64,000 nucleotides of DNA from Hyphomonadaceae bacterium UBA7672 (GCA_002483135.1 DLHI01000020.1:1-64000); one strand, 5' to 3'; counted from the stretch's first letter, positions 53,675-63,272 are shown. Notes: generated from the letters alone by a model not told the origin. Made by a program: numbers and translations.

Positions 53675-54139
53675 ATGTTTCAGGTCCACCCACTGCCGTC
53701 CGCCGCCTTTGCCCCTCTCTCAGGGCTGACGGATGATGAACTGGACAGCCGCGGCATCGTGGTTCGCACGGCAGGCGAGGGCGATCGCTTTCCGTGCCGG
53801 GTCAGCCTGCGCGATGCGCGGCCGGGTGAGCGGGCTTTCCTGCTGAACTTCCAGCACCAGACAGCCGACACGCCTTACCGGTCGAGCTATGCGATCTTCG
53901 TGATCGAGGGCGCCGAGGAGGCGCAACTCGCGCCGGGCGAGCTTCCGGCTGTGTTCAGGGGGAGGCCGATTGCGCTGCGCGCCTTCAGCAATACAGGCAT
54001 GCTGCTGGACGCAGGGATGGCGATGGGAGAGGCCACGGCGCCCGTGATCGAACGCCTGTTCCAGAATGCGGACGTGGGCTACATCCATGCCCACAACGCC
54101 ATGCACGGCTGCTACTCCGCGCGCATCGACCGGGCGTGA
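53675..54139 (+). CDS. DUF1203-like protein
   Basis: This 154-residue protein resembles the DUF1203 family: CRVSLRDARPGERAFLLNFQHQ near the middle and AHNAMHGCYSARIDR at the end. The Cys and His residues there could bind a metal. No enzymatic role is known. ATG 53675 is chosen for its GGAG site and family-like N-terminus (MFQVHPLPSAAF). It is divergent from mdh. Confidence 0.8.
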   Translation: MFQVHPLPSAAFAPLSGLTDDELDSRGIVVRTAGEGDRFPCRVSLRDARPGERAFLLNFQHQTADTPYRSSYAIFVIEGAEEAQLAPGELPAVFRGRPIALRAFSNTGMLLDAGMAMGEATAPVIERLFQNADVGYIHAHNAMHGCYSARIDRA

Positions 54140-54149
54140 AGGCTGGCGG

Positions 54150-54584
54150 CTAGTCTTCGAACTCGTAAAGTCCGATGGCGTAGACGCAGACATCCGTTTC
54201 GCATGCCGTCATGTCGAGCGTGACGGTCAGCGAGCGGCCGGACTCGCCGGGCAATACAAGCAACAGCGGAATGTCGTCGTCCTCGTCATCGAGGTCGACG
54301 ACATCGCCGTTACTGTCCTCGCCGAAGAGATCGATGTCGGAGCAGTCGTCGTCGCAGGCCCCATAGACGAAGTATGACTTCCGCGGATTGAGCTTGAAGG
54401 TGTAGGTGGCCGACTCGCCTTCCTCGATCTCGTCGAAGACGATGTCGCCGACCAGCGTTTCGCCGGGATCGGCCCGCTCGGCGACCATCTGGACGACGTA
54501 TTCGTTGATTGTGAGATCCTGCGCGACCGCTACGCCAGTCGCGACCAGGGCGGCAACGCTGGCCGCGAGGATTCCGATTTTCAT
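54150..54584 (-). CDS. Secreted acidic protein of unknown function
   Basis: This 144-residue protein has a signal peptide (ending AVAQ near residue 22). The mature part is very acidic, with repeated Asp stretches (VDLDDEDDD), four Cys (GACDDDCSD and ACETDVC) and a beta-rich pattern (SATYTFKLNPRKSYFVYG) that suggests a prepeptidase-C-like beta-sandwich. No family is firmly recognised. It is convergent with the DUF1203-like gene. Confidence 0.68.
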   Translation of the reverse strand: MKIGILAASVAALVATGVAVAQDLTINEYVVQMVAERADPGETLVGDIVFDEIEEGESATYTFKLNPRKSYFVYGACDDDCSDIDLFGEDSNGDVVDLDDEDDDIPLLLVLPGESGRSLTVTLDMTACETDVCVYAIGLYEFED

Positions 54585-54901
54585 GAGTGTCCGTCCCGCT
54601 GAGTCCCGGCGCGGACCCTGATCCTGCGGGCGGCGCCGGTCAATGTGGACATGCAGCAGAAACAGCGACTTACGGCGATTTTGCTCGAACGCGACCCCGT
54701 CTTCCGTTTGCGGTGCGCCGCGAGGTCCACCAGGTCGCGACGCAATTCAGCAGTCCATACGGCCTTGAAATTGCTGAATATTCACGTGCGTGGATTTCAC
54801 GTCAACGTTATGTGCCGTGAAGTTAGCTCGTATCCTAGTGATGCTAGATATACTCAGGAGACGCTGGGGAACCCTCCCAACCCGGCGCCGGAGGTTACGG
54901 C
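54585..54901. other. Divergent intergenic region with an inverted repeat
   Basis: This 317-base gap separates the divergent secreted-protein and hydrolase genes. It contains a stretch less GC-rich than its surroundings, with an 8-base inverted repeat (ATTCAGCA at 54745-54752, TGCTGAAT at 54772-54779) and two nearby TTCACGT copies. These could be regulatory sites. No coding sequence with support is seen. Confidence 0.4.
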
Positions 54902-55735
54902 ATGCGCCTCAGCGGCCTGTCAGCTTGTGTCGCGATCACGTTGGCGATGGCTGTGCCGCCTGTTGCGGGCTCGGAGAACGCACCGGCCGCGCCCGTCTGG
55001 GACCTGCAAGCAAGCCCGGTGGTCCACCCCGAACATCTCGATCCGGCGCCGGCTGCGGGAATGGAATCGCTGCCGGGCATGGACTGGGCGAAGGTCTATG
55101 TGCCGAAGAGTTATGATCCGGCGAAGCCGGCGCCGATGGCGCTGCTGCTGCATGGGTCGGGAGATCGCGGCCACACGATGATCCGTGCTTTTGAGGAACT
55201 GGCCGAGGAGCGGGGCGTCATCCTGCTGGCGCCAGATTCGCTGGCCTATAGCTGGGACATCATGGTGGCGGGCGCCCGCCTGCGGGGCGTCACGCGCGTG
55301 CCGGACTGGGGCCCCGATGTCGGCCGCATCGACAGCGCGCTGGCTCTGGCGTTTCAGACCTACGCGATTGATCCTGATCGCATCGCATTGATCGGCTTTT
55401 CGGATGGCGCAGGTTACGGCCTGTCGCTGGGCGCCAACAATGCTGATCTCTTCAAGACGGTAATCGCCTTCGCGCCCGGGTTGTTGATGAAAGTGAACGG
55501 GACGGGCCGCGGGCGTGTGATGCTGGTGCATGGCGAGCGCGACGATGTGCTGCCGCTGAAGCCGACGCGGGACATTTTCGCACCGGTGCTGAAGGATCTC
55601 GGCTTCGATGTTGAACTGCGCACGTTCAATGGCGGCCATGTAATGCCCGAGGACAAGCGCGCCGAGGCGTTCAACTGGTGGCTGGATGGCGCAAAGCCGG
55701 CTCACGTGGGCGGCCCGTCCGGCACAGCGCGCTGA
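54902..55735 (+). CDS. Secreted alpha/beta hydrolase, esterase-like
   Basis: This 277-residue alpha/beta hydrolase has a signal peptide (ending VAGSEN near residue 25). It has LLLHGSGDRGHT (oxyanion region), the nucleophile elbow GFSDGAGYG, an acid in HGERDDVLPL and a histidine in FNGGHVMPED. The pattern is like phospholipase/carboxylesterase or feruloyl/PHB-depolymerase-type esterases. Substrate unknown; it could act on lipids or plant-type esters outside the cell. It is convergent with zapE. Confidence 0.87.
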   Translation: MRLSGLSACVAITLAMAVPPVAGSENAPAAPVWDLQASPVVHPEHLDPAPAAGMESLPGMDWAKVYVPKSYDPAKPAPMALLLHGSGDRGHTMIRAFEELAEERGVILLAPDSLAYSWDIMVAGARLRGVTRVPDWGPDVGRIDSALALAFQTYAIDPDRIALIGFSDGAGYGLSLGANNADLFKTVIAFAPGLLMKVNGTGRGRVMLVHGERDDVLPLKPTRDIFAPVLKDLGFDVELRTFNGGHVMPEDKRAEAFNWWLDGAKPAHVGGPSGTAR

Positions 55736-55741
55736 GGCGAC

Positions 55742-56860
55742 TTACTCTGGCGCCTGTTCGCGTTCTGACGCGAGATAGTCGGCTGAGCGCATCTCGTGCA
55801 GGCGGCTGGCTGTGCGCTGGAATTCGAAGGCGCCGTCACCGGCGGCATAGATGTCGTCGGGCTGGGCGTCGGCGGACATCACCAGCTTGGTCTTCGATTC
55901 ATAGAGCGCATCGATCAGCGTCACGAAGCGGGCCGCCCAGGTGCGCTCGTCCTTGCCCATCTTCGGCACGCGGTCGATCAGAACGGTGGGGTAGTGGCGC
56001 GCGATGGCGAGGTAGTCGGCGGCGCCGAGCGGCTGTTTGCAGAGATGGTCGAAGGTGAAGCGTGCCACGCCCTCGGCCTGGTCTGGCACGGTAAGCGTGC
56101 GGCCCTGCACGTCCAGCTTTTCTGAGAGCGCCGCGACGCCGCCGGTGAGGCGCTTGAAGGCGGCGTCCATGGCGGCGTCTGCTTCGGGCCCGAGCGGCGC
56201 GTAATAGACTGGCGCGGCCGTCAGGCGTTCCAGTCTGTAATCGCGTGCGGATTTCAGCTCGATCACGTCGAGTTCGTCTTCCAGCCGCTTGATGAAGGGC
56301 AGGAAGAGCTGGCGGTTGATGCCGTCCTTGTAGAGATCGGCCGGCTTGCGGTTGGAGGTTGCAACGATGGTGACGCTGCGGTCGAACAGCTGTTCGAACA
56401 GGCGGCCGAGGATCATGGCGTCGGCGATCTGGGTAACGTGGAATTCGTCGAAGCAGAGCACGCCGGCAGAATTGGAGATGTGACGGGCGGCGGGCGCGAT
56501 GGGGTCATCGCCCGCGTCGCGGACATAGGCGGGATGGCGGCGGCGTTCGGCGTGCGAAAGCTTGCGCCATTCAAAGATGAAAGCGTGGATTTCCAGCATG
56601 AAGTCGTGGAAGTGGACGCGGCGCTTGTCCTTGCGCGCGAGGCTCTCGAAGAACAGGTCCATCAGCATGGATTTGCCACGGCCGACAGCCCCCCAGATGT
56701 AGAGGCCGCGCGGGGCTTTGCCGCCGCCGAACCATCCGCGCGAAGCCGACAGGGCCTTCGCCAAAGCGTCGAGCTGTTGGACGGCTTCGGCCTGCGCGAG
56801 GTCAGGCTTCATCTGGCCCGACGCAAGGCGTTGGCCGTAGAGCTGTTTCAGGCGTGTCAT
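55742..56860 (-). CDS. zapE: Cell division protein ZapE (AFG1-family ATPase)
   Basis: This 372-residue AFG1/ZapE ATPase has Walker A in YIWGAVGRGKSMLMD, Walker B in VLCFDEFHVTQIADA, sensor 1 in VATSNRKPADLYKDG and the family motif VHFHDFMLEIH. ZapE binds FtsZ and modulates the division ring in E. coli. The start ATG 56860 is chosen as the usual N-terminus (TRLKQLYGQRL). It is in the same direction as, and upstream of, mdh, separated by three genes. Confidence 0.93.
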   Translation of the reverse strand: MTRLKQLYGQRLASGQMKPDLAQAEAVQQLDALAKALSASRGWFGGGKAPRGLYIWGAVGRGKSMLMDLFFESLARKDKRRVHFHDFMLEIHAFIFEWRKLSHAERRRHPAYVRDAGDDPIAPAARHISNSAGVLCFDEFHVTQIADAMILGRLFEQLFDRSVTIVATSNRKPADLYKDGINRQLFLPFIKRLEDELDVIELKSARDYRLERLTAAPVYYAPLGPEADAAMDAAFKRLTGGVAALSEKLDVQGRTLTVPDQAEGVARFTFDHLCKQPLGAADYLAIARHYPTVLIDRVPKMGKDERTWAARFVTLIDALYESKTKLVMSADAQPDDIYAAGDGAFEFQRTASRLHEMRSADYLASEREQAPE

Positions 56861-56939
56861 GCAGGATCGCGATAGCCCGGTTCGGCCCGCCGGCAAAAGC
56901 GGTTTCGCGTCGCGGCGGGCTCAGGGATCGTGAGTGAGA

Positions 56940-57383
56940 TCAGCGCGATGCAGCGCGGGCGGCAGGCGCGGTTCCGGCGGGGGGCATCAGGCCGTGGATG
57001 AAGTCGCGGAAGAGCTCTGGCCGGCGCACGAAGTCGGCGAGCGGCAGATCCTCCTTGCCGACGGCATGCGGTGCGCAATCAACGCCGGCCCGCATGAGGC
57101 TGGCGACGACGGCATTGCGCTTGTCGCTGGCCGACACGACGGCGACGCGGAACTTACCCATGTTGGCGATGCGGGTGACGGTTGCGTCCTCGTCAGCCGA
57201 GTCGGGGAGCATGAGATCGATCACGACAAGTTCGAAGCGCTCGAGGCGCAGCTTGTGCTCGGCGTCCATCAACGAGGTGGCGATGACCAGGTCGATGCCA
57301 TAGCGCTTGCGGGAAGCGGCTGCCGCTGCGGCGGCAAGCAATTCGCCGGCGCGCGCATGATCCTCTACCCAGAGCACTTTCAT
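56940..57383 (-). CDS. Single-domain response regulator
   Basis: This 147-residue protein is a receiver domain without an output domain. It has an acidic pair (Glu7, Asp8), the phospho-acceptor Asp56 in VVIDLMLPDS, Ser84 in VVSASD and Lys110 in GKEDLP. The last 20 residues are Ala/Pro-rich. The kinase and partner are not in the window. It lies upstream of zapE on the same strand. Confidence 0.8.
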   Translation of the reverse strand: MKVLWVEDHARAGELLAAAAAAASRKRYGIDLVIATSLMDAEHKLRLERFELVVIDLMLPDSADEDATVTRIANMGKFRVAVVSASDKRNAVVASLMRAGVDCAPHAVGKEDLPLADFVRRPELFRDFIHGLMPPAGTAPAARAASR

Positions 57384-57554
57384 CGTCGTTCCCCCAAAGG
57401 CCGGGATTGCAATCCGATCCCGAACTCGGCCGCGCGCGCGACTGATTAGATTTCGCAGGCGCGAAAACTCTGCAAGTCTGTTGTGAACCGCTATCTGTTA
57501 CGAATGGTTAACAAGTCAAGATGGACCTAACGGTACCGTCCTCCGGGGAACTAG

Positions 57555-58469
57555 ATGGCCGAGCCAATGGATCAACACGCCGCGAATGATCGCGGGCTTG
57601 CCGCCTTTATCGACGCCGAGAAGCGGGAGGGGCACATCGTGGACATCATGATCGAGGAGCGCTGCCCAACTTGGGTGGGGCACTGGTCCTGGCCGGTGGT
57701 GAAGCCGGTGCTGTTTTCATTGCTCGGGTATCGGAAGGCGCTGCGCTGGGCCGATGAGATCAGGCAGCTGACGTCGGGACAGGCGTGTTTCGCGTATCTC
57801 GATCGCGTGCTCGATCTCCGTGTGACGAGTGTGGGAATTGAACGTGTGCCGGAGACGGGCCGCGCGGTGATCGTCGCGAACCATCCGACAGGGCTGGCCG
57901 ACGGATCGATCGTGCTTGCAGCGTTGCGATCGAGGCGCGCCGATATCGAGATCATGGCCAATGCGGATGCCTGCCGGGTCAACCCGTACTTCGCGGAGGT
58001 GATCATCCCGGTGGAGTGGGTGCAGGAAAAGCGTTCGATGCCCAAGACGCGCGAGACGGTGCGGCGGACGAGTGCGGCCTTCGCGGGCGAGCGGGTGTTG
58101 CTGATCTTCCCGTCGGGCGCGCTGGCGCAGATGCGCAAGGGCAAGCTGGTGGATGAACCATGGCATCAGACGGCGGTGTCGCTGGCGCGCAAGAACAAGG
58201 CGCCGATCACGCCGCTGCATGTGGGCGGGCGCAACTCGTCGCTGTACTATGCGTTCTGTGGCCTCAATCGCGAGCTGCGCGACATCACGCTGTTCCGCGA
58301 ACTGCTGAACAAGCAGGGCGACAAGTTTCATCTGACATTCGGGCCGCAGATTCCGGTCGAGCATCTTGAAGGCGATCCGCAAGCCGTGACCGAGAAGCTG
58401 CGGGAGTATGTCGACACCATCCTGCCGAACGACCCGGACCGGCCGTTCGAGCCGGCGCGTCCGGCCTGA
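57555..58469 (+). CDS. PlsC-like lysophospholipid acyltransferase
   Basis: This 304-residue 1-acylglycerol-3-phosphate-acyltransferase-like enzyme has the block I motif VANHPTGLADGSIV. The spacing here is HX5D rather than the more usual HX4D, a variant seen in this subfamily. Block III is in LLIFPSGALAQM. It likely acylates a lipid precursor at the membrane, though no strong membrane segment is seen. A 171-base upstream gap holds its promoter. Confidence 0.87.
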   Translation: MAEPMDQHAANDRGLAAFIDAEKREGHIVDIMIEERCPTWVGHWSWPVVKPVLFSLLGYRKALRWADEIRQLTSGQACFAYLDRVLDLRVTSVGIERVPETGRAVIVANHPTGLADGSIVLAALRSRRADIEIMANADACRVNPYFAEVIIPVEWVQEKRSMPKTRETVRRTSAAFAGERVLLIFPSGALAQMRKGKLVDEPWHQTAVSLARKNKAPITPLHVGGRNSSLYYAFCGLNRELRDITLFRELLNKQGDKFHLTFGPQIPVEHLEGDPQAVTEKLREYVDTILPNDPDRPFEPARPA

Positions 58470-58473
58470 TCGG

Positions 58474-58803
58474 ATGCGGCTGCGTTTCTTCTTCGATGCT
58501 GGATCGGGCGTCTGCCTGTGGGCGCAGGATGCGGAGGCGAAGGCGCGCTTCGGCTATCCGGTCGAGGCGGCGATGCTGGACATTCCCGAAGAGCTGCGTG
58601 CGGAGATCGAGCAGCTGGTGACGGACTACGACGACACATTCCCGTGGGACGATCCAGGGAGCGGTGAGGCGGTTGAGCCTTCGCGGACGATGTTCGGATA
58701 TGAGGAGAATCCGGCCTTCGCGACGCGTGTGAGGGCGCTGTTGCCACGGTTGCGCGCGGCGCTGGGGCCGGGGTTCGTGATCGAGAGCGATTATGAAGTC
58801 TAA
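58474..58803 (+). CDS. Hypothetical protein
   Basis: This 109-residue acidic protein of unknown family begins RLRFFFDAGSGVCLWAQD and has a central helix (PEELRAEIEQLVTDYDD). It starts four bases after the acyltransferase stop, so it is probably cotranscribed. Its stop overlaps the LytTR gene's stop by four bases. No function can be assigned. Confidence 0.65.
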   Translation: MRLRFFFDAGSGVCLWAQDAEAKARFGYPVEAAMLDIPEELRAEIEQLVTDYDDTFPWDDPGSGEAVEPSRTMFGYEENPAFATRVRALLPRLRAALGPGFVIESDYEV

Positions 58804-59642
58804 AGCCAGCCAGCGTCCTTCACGGCTTTCTGGTAGGTGCGACTGACGGGGGCTTCGGCGCCGGATTTGAGTTTCAGCGTCACCTTGCCATCGCCTCTTG
58901 CTGTTTCGGCGAGGCCCTGGCGGGCGACCCACCAGGAGCGGTGGGTCTGCATGCCTTCGAGCGCGCCGAGTTCCCGGATGGCGTCGGCGAGGCGCATCAG
59001 GATCATGGTCTCGCCCGCGCTGGTGTGGACGCGGAGATAGTGGTCCTCGGCGGAGACGGCGTGGATGTCGGCGGCGCGGAATTTTGCTGGCAGGCGGTCG
59101 GCGAAGGCTGCGGGGACCGGGGCGGGGGCAGGTTCGCCGGAAACAGCGGCAGGAGCCGCCGCCGCGCGGGCCGAGTTCAGCCTGTCGATCGCCCATCCGC
59201 CCGTGGTGAGCAGGGCGGAGACGATCACGACATAGAAGTATTGCGTCCACCACCAGGAGGGTTGGGCAAAGGTTCCGTCCTCCGCCGCCTCGATGACCAC
59301 AAGACCGACCGTGATCGGGACAGAGATGATCAGCGAGACCGCCGCGATCTGGAGGGCGGGGTGAGTGTCCTTCATCAGCCGGTCGAAAATGAGCGGGTTG
59401 ACGAGGGCCGCCGACACGATCCCGAGCGCCATCAGGCCGGTCCAGTAGACGATGCGCTCAATGATCGGGATTTCGATGGTGCCGTAGACGCCGAGCCAAG
59501 CAAAGATCACCCCTAGGCACAGGGCGACCGCCGACCCGCGCAGGATACTCACAGCCTTGCCGGACAGGCCGGCGGCCGTGCGAGTCGCTGGGCTGTTTTC
59601 GGGCTCGGTCACTGGCGTTTCGCGGTCTGTTTGCGGCTGCAT
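58800..59642 (-). CDS. Membrane-bound LytTR-family regulator
   Basis: This 280-residue protein has four predicted membrane segments (about residues 30-145), an Ala/Pro linker and a C-terminal LytTR DNA-binding domain (about 180-278). The latter includes DIHAVSAEDHYLRVHTSAGE, MRLADAIRELGALEG and HRSWWVARQGLAE. It has no receiver domain. It is divergent from the DUF2141/carotenoid-oxygenase pair and may regulate it in response to a membrane signal. Confidence 0.88.
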   Translation of the reverse strand: MQPQTDRETPVTEPENSPATRTAAGLSGKAVSILRGSAVALCLGVIFAWLGVYGTIEIPIIERIVYWTGLMALGIVSAALVNPLIFDRLMKDTHPALQIAAVSLIISVPITVGLVVIEAAEDGTFAQPSWWWTQYFYVVIVSALLTTGGWAIDRLNSARAAAAPAAVSGEPAPAPVPAAFADRLPAKFRAADIHAVSAEDHYLRVHTSAGETMILMRLADAIRELGALEGMQTHRSWWVARQGLAETARGDGKVTLKLKSGAEAPVSRTYQKAVKDAGWL

Positions 59643-59803
59643 TTCACGCTTCGCGAACGGTGTAACCCGCCGTTTCACGAAGCAAAACAGGTCTTTCGCG
59701 CAATTGGTGTGGCGGGGTGGGACGGTAGGGGAGATATTCGGGGCGCCGACAGCCGAAACACGGCGCCGGCCTGATGCGAAGCCCCGAACCAACGGAGTTC
59801 AAC

Positions 59804-60271
59804 ATGAAACGCCTCCCTATCCTCGACAAGTTCCTCGCCGGAGTGGCCGCCCTGCCGGCCGCATTGATCGCCGCCTTCATGGCTTTTCCACAGCCGGCGC
59901 TGGCCGATGAAGGCAAGGTTCCCCTGACCCTGACGGTCACCGACATTGCCGACCACACCGGGTCGATCAGCTTCGGCGTGTTCGACCAGGCCGGGTATGA
60001 CACGGACACCGCCGTGAATGGCGGGATGATCAAGGTCACGGGCGACACTGCGACCATGACGCTGGAACTGCCGCCCGGCCGGTATGGGATCAAACTGTTC
60101 CATGACGTCGATGGCGACGGGAAGATGGGCATGAACCCGTTCGGCATGCCGACGGAGCCCTACGCCTTTTCGAACAGCGCCCCGGCCCAGTTCGGCCCCG
60201 CCAAGTGGGATGCAGCCGCCTTCGACGTGGTCGCCCCCGCGACGAGCCACACCATCAAGCTGACCCGCTAG
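59804..60271 (+). CDS. DUF2141 secreted protein
   Basis: This 155-residue exported protein has a signal peptide (ending ALADEG near residue 37) and a DUF2141 domain: GSISFGVFDQAGYDTD, PPGRYGIKLFHDVDGDGKM and the MNPFGMPTEPYAFSNSA motif. The family is a putative beta-sandwich of unknown function, often near carotenoid-type genes. It lies 26 bases upstream of a carotenoid oxygenase gene, so they are probably cotranscribed. Confidence 0.88.
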   Translation: MKRLPILDKFLAGVAALPAALIAAFMAFPQPALADEGKVPLTLTVTDIADHTGSISFGVFDQAGYDTDTAVNGGMIKVTGDTATMTLELPPGRYGIKLFHDVDGDGKMGMNPFGMPTEPYAFSNSAPAQFGPAKWDAAAFDVVAPATSHTIKLTR

Positions 60272-60297
60272 CGCCCGCTTCGACAGGAATCAGACAC

Positions 60298-61761
60298 ATG
60301 AACCTCTCCCGCCGCCTCTTCCTGCATTCGGGCCTGATGACGGGCGCAGCCCTCGCCGTGGCCCCCAAAATGTTCGCCGAGCCGACCCTGCCGGGCTGGC
60401 ATGTCGGCTACGCCAACGCCCCGGCCGCCGGCTATCCGCAGGCTGAGATGAAGCTGGTTCGGGGCAAGGCTCCGGCCGGCCTCACGGGCACGCTCTATAG
60501 GAACGGTCCTGCGCACTTCAAACATGGCGATGCCTACGCGACCCACTGGTTCGACGGCGATGGCATGGTGCAGCGCATCGCCATCGGCGAGGGCAAGGCG
60601 GTCCATTCGGGCAGGTTCGTCGACACGCCGAAGCGCCGCGCCGAGATGGCGGCGGGCAAGTTCCTCGCGCCCGGCTTCGGAACGGTGGGTGATCCGAGCT
60701 ACCCGGTCATGTCTGCTGATGACGTAAACCCGGGCAACATCTCGGTCATGATGTCGGGCGGCGAATTGCTGGCGTTGTGGGAGGCGGGCTCGCCCTATCG
60801 CATGGACCCGGTGACGCTCGAGACCAAGGGGCTCAAATCGTTCCGCAACGATCTGAAGGGCATGCCATTCCTCGCGCACCCCAAGCGCGAGCCCGATGGC
60901 CGGGTGTGGAGCCTCGCCATGAACGGTCGCCGCGTCGGCATCTACAACATCAATCCGGACGGCTCGATGAAGGCCTTCGGCATGGTCGATATCGGCGCCG
61001 CTCACTACATGCACGACTGGACGATGACCGAGCGCAAGCTGGTGATCCTGTGCCAGCCGTGGATACAGACGAAGAACATCCCGCCCTTCATCGACGGCTT
61101 CGTTTGGAAGCCGGAAGAGGGGATGAAGTACCTGATCATCGACAAAGACGATCTCTCGAAGACACGCTGGGCGCAGGGGCCTGCACGCTCCTTTTACCAC
61201 ACGGGTGCGGCGTGGGAGGAAAGCGACGGCACGATCCGGCTCGACGCGGCGTTCTATCCGCAGCCCATCCTCGGCACAGGCGGCGGGGCGGACGAGATCC
61301 GTGGCAAGTATTCGGGCGACAGCGTATCCTCGAAGCTGACCATGGCGACCATTCCTGTCTCGGGCGACGTCAATATGGTCGAGACCAACATCGCGGGCGA
61401 TTTCCCGCAGGTCGATCCGCGCCGCCATGGCCTGTCACGCAAGCTGACGGCGATGGTGACGGGTTCGGTCGAGGGCCAGCCCGGCGGCTCGGCGCTGGCG
61501 GTGCAGGACTGGTCGTCCGGCAAGGCGCAGGTGCACGACTTTGGCCACGACTACATGGTCGAGGAGTTCCTGTTCACGCCCAAGGGCTCGGGCGCGGCGG
61601 AGACGGACTGCTGGCTGATCGGCACGGCGATCAACACGACGCTGCAGCGGACCGAAGTTCACGTCTTCGACGCGGGCCACGTGTCCGATGGACCGGTGGC
61701 CGTGTGGCAGGCGGAGTATGCCTGGCCGCTTGGCTTCCATGGGACGTGGGCGGGGGCGTGA
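60298..61761 (+). CDS. Carotenoid oxygenase (RPE65/CCD family), exported
   Basis: This 487-residue non-heme iron dioxygenase family member probably cleaves a carotenoid or related aromatic alkene. The four iron-binding histidines are placed as expected: His194 (FLAHPKRE), His239 (HYMHDW), His301 (FYHTGAAW) and His481 (GFHGTW). A Tat-like signal (SRRLFLHSG) directs it to the periplasm, and LYRNGPAHF and HWFDGDGM are typical. It pairs with DUF2141 under a divergent LytTR regulator. Confidence 0.92.
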   Translation: MNLSRRLFLHSGLMTGAALAVAPKMFAEPTLPGWHVGYANAPAAGYPQAEMKLVRGKAPAGLTGTLYRNGPAHFKHGDAYATHWFDGDGMVQRIAIGEGKAVHSGRFVDTPKRRAEMAAGKFLAPGFGTVGDPSYPVMSADDVNPGNISVMMSGGELLALWEAGSPYRMDPVTLETKGLKSFRNDLKGMPFLAHPKREPDGRVWSLAMNGRRVGIYNINPDGSMKAFGMVDIGAAHYMHDWTMTERKLVILCQPWIQTKNIPPFIDGFVWKPEEGMKYLIIDKDDLSKTRWAQGPARSFYHTGAAWEESDGTIRLDAAFYPQPILGTGGGADEIRGKYSGDSVSSKLTMATIPVSGDVNMVETNIAGDFPQVDPRRHGLSRKLTAMVTGSVEGQPGGSALAVQDWSSGKAQVHDFGHDYMVEEFLFTPKGSGAAETDCWLIGTAINTTLQRTEVHVFDAGHVSDGPVAVWQAEYAWPLGFHGTWAGA

Positions 61762-61856
61762 TCTCAACACAACGTAACAAGATTTTAGACGCGGATGGCT
61801 GCGAAGCGGCGTAAGGCGTGCTCAAACAAGAGCGCTGGACCGCCGCGAAGTCTGTC

Positions 61857-63155
61857 ATGACCGTCTACCGTAACGTTGCGTCCCTTATTCTTGCGGTCAT
61901 GCTGCTGCAGGCGGCGGCGGGCATCCTGAGCGTGTCGACGCCGCTGGCGCTCGATCACATGGGCGCGTCTGCCCTGGGCGTCGGCGCCGTGGCGGCGACT
62001 TTCTCGGCCGGGTTCATGCTGGGCGCGTGGTTTGCGCCCGATATCGTGCGCCAGATCGGGCATATCCGCGCCTACTCAGCCTCCGCAGCGATCTATGCCG
62101 CCGGCATTCTGGCGATGGCGCTGGCGTTCGATGCGGTGGGCTGGTCGGTGTTCCGCCTCTTCCAGGGGGCGGCTTCGGCCATCATGTTCACCGCCGCCGA
62201 AAGCTGGATTGCGGATTCGACGCCGCGCTCCAAACGGGGCGGGGTGATGGGCATGTACCAGCTGATGCTCAAGCTGGCGATCTGCGGCGGGCCGCTGCTG
62301 ATCGTCGAGCATGCGCCGGAGGACACGAAGCCTTTCATCTGGGCGGGTCTCCTGATGGTGCTGGCGGTGGTGCCGCTGTGCGCGACGCGGCGGGCCCAGC
62401 CGGTGCTGCCGGATCGCGAGGCGCTGAGCCTAAACTCGATGATGAGAATCCCGCCCGCTGCGCTGGCTGGCGCTGTCGTGGCCGGGCTTTGCAACACGGG
62501 CGTCACCAGCCAGCTGCCGCTCTATGCGCAGGACCTTCAGCCGGGGGCCGGATCGGCGTCGGCCGCGACGCTCTACATCGCTGCGATGATGGGCGGGACG
62601 GTTACGCAATGGCCGGCGGGACTTCTGTCGGACAAGCTGGACCGCCGCCTGATCGTTGCGGCGCTCTCCGCAATTGCACTGGCGGCGTGCGTGGCGCTCT
62701 ACCTGACGGCGGGCAAGGTGTCGTTCTCGATCACAGTGCTGCTGTCGGCGTTGTGGGGGGCAGGGGCGCTGTCGTTCTATTCGGTGTCGGCCGCCCACGC
62801 GACCGACCGGACCGAGTCGGGCCAGATCGCGCAGGTCATGTCCGGCATGCTGTTCGTTTGGGCGGGCGGGTCGGTGATCGGGCCGATTCTGACCGGCGCG
62901 GTCGCCGATACGCAGGCCGGCCAGCCGGGAGTCTTTGCCGCCGTGGCGTTTGGTTACTTTGCCTTGCTGGCGGCCAATCTCTGGCGGCTGGTGGTACGGG
63001 CGCGGCCCGGCCAGGCGCAACGTTCGCCCTTCAAGTGGTTCGGACAGACGAGCGTCGTGCAGGGCAAGGCGGTGGACGAGGGCGAACAAGCCGCCAAGCC
63101 TGCCGAGGCGGAGGCGATTGCGCCCCCGGCGACGCCAGCCGAAAAGCCTGTTTGA
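61857..63155 (+). CDS. MFS transporter
   Basis: This 432-residue major facilitator has about 12 hydrophobic segments, a conserved loop 2-3 region (GFMLGAWFAPDIVRQIGHI) and loop 8-9 (GLLSDKLDRRLI). The C-terminal 50 residues are a charged, Ala/Pro-rich tail. It resembles YcaD-type transporters, substrate unknown. ATG 61857 starts the hydrophobic region (MTVYRNVASLI); an in-frame GTG at 61818 is also possible. Confidence 0.87.
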   Translation: MTVYRNVASLILAVMLLQAAAGILSVSTPLALDHMGASALGVGAVAATFSAGFMLGAWFAPDIVRQIGHIRAYSASAAIYAAGILAMALAFDAVGWSVFRLFQGAASAIMFTAAESWIADSTPRSKRGGVMGMYQLMLKLAICGGPLLIVEHAPEDTKPFIWAGLLMVLAVVPLCATRRAQPVLPDREALSLNSMMRIPPAALAGAVVAGLCNTGVTSQLPLYAQDLQPGAGSASAATLYIAAMMGGTVTQWPAGLLSDKLDRRLIVAALSAIALAACVALYLTAGKVSFSITVLLSALWGAGALSFYSVSAAHATDRTESGQIAQVMSGMLFVWAGGSVIGPILTGAVADTQAGQPGVFAAVAFGYFALLAANLWRLVVRARPGQAQRSPFKWFGQTSVVQGKAVDEGEQAAKPAEAEAIAPPATPAEKPV

Positions 63156-63272
63156 GCGGCTCCAAAACGATCAGAATGCCCTTCTAAAGCCGCCACGTTG
63201 CGTCGCGGCGCCCCATGCGGTAAGCGCCTCGGGCGCGCACGCGACGCGGCATCTCTCAAGGGGCGAACTTTC

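Noticed and set aside
54745..54779. Possible small RNA or terminator at the ATTCAGCA inverted repeat
   Set aside because: The stem is only eight bases with a 19-base loop and no T run; a regulatory site is as likely, so no RNA gene is called.
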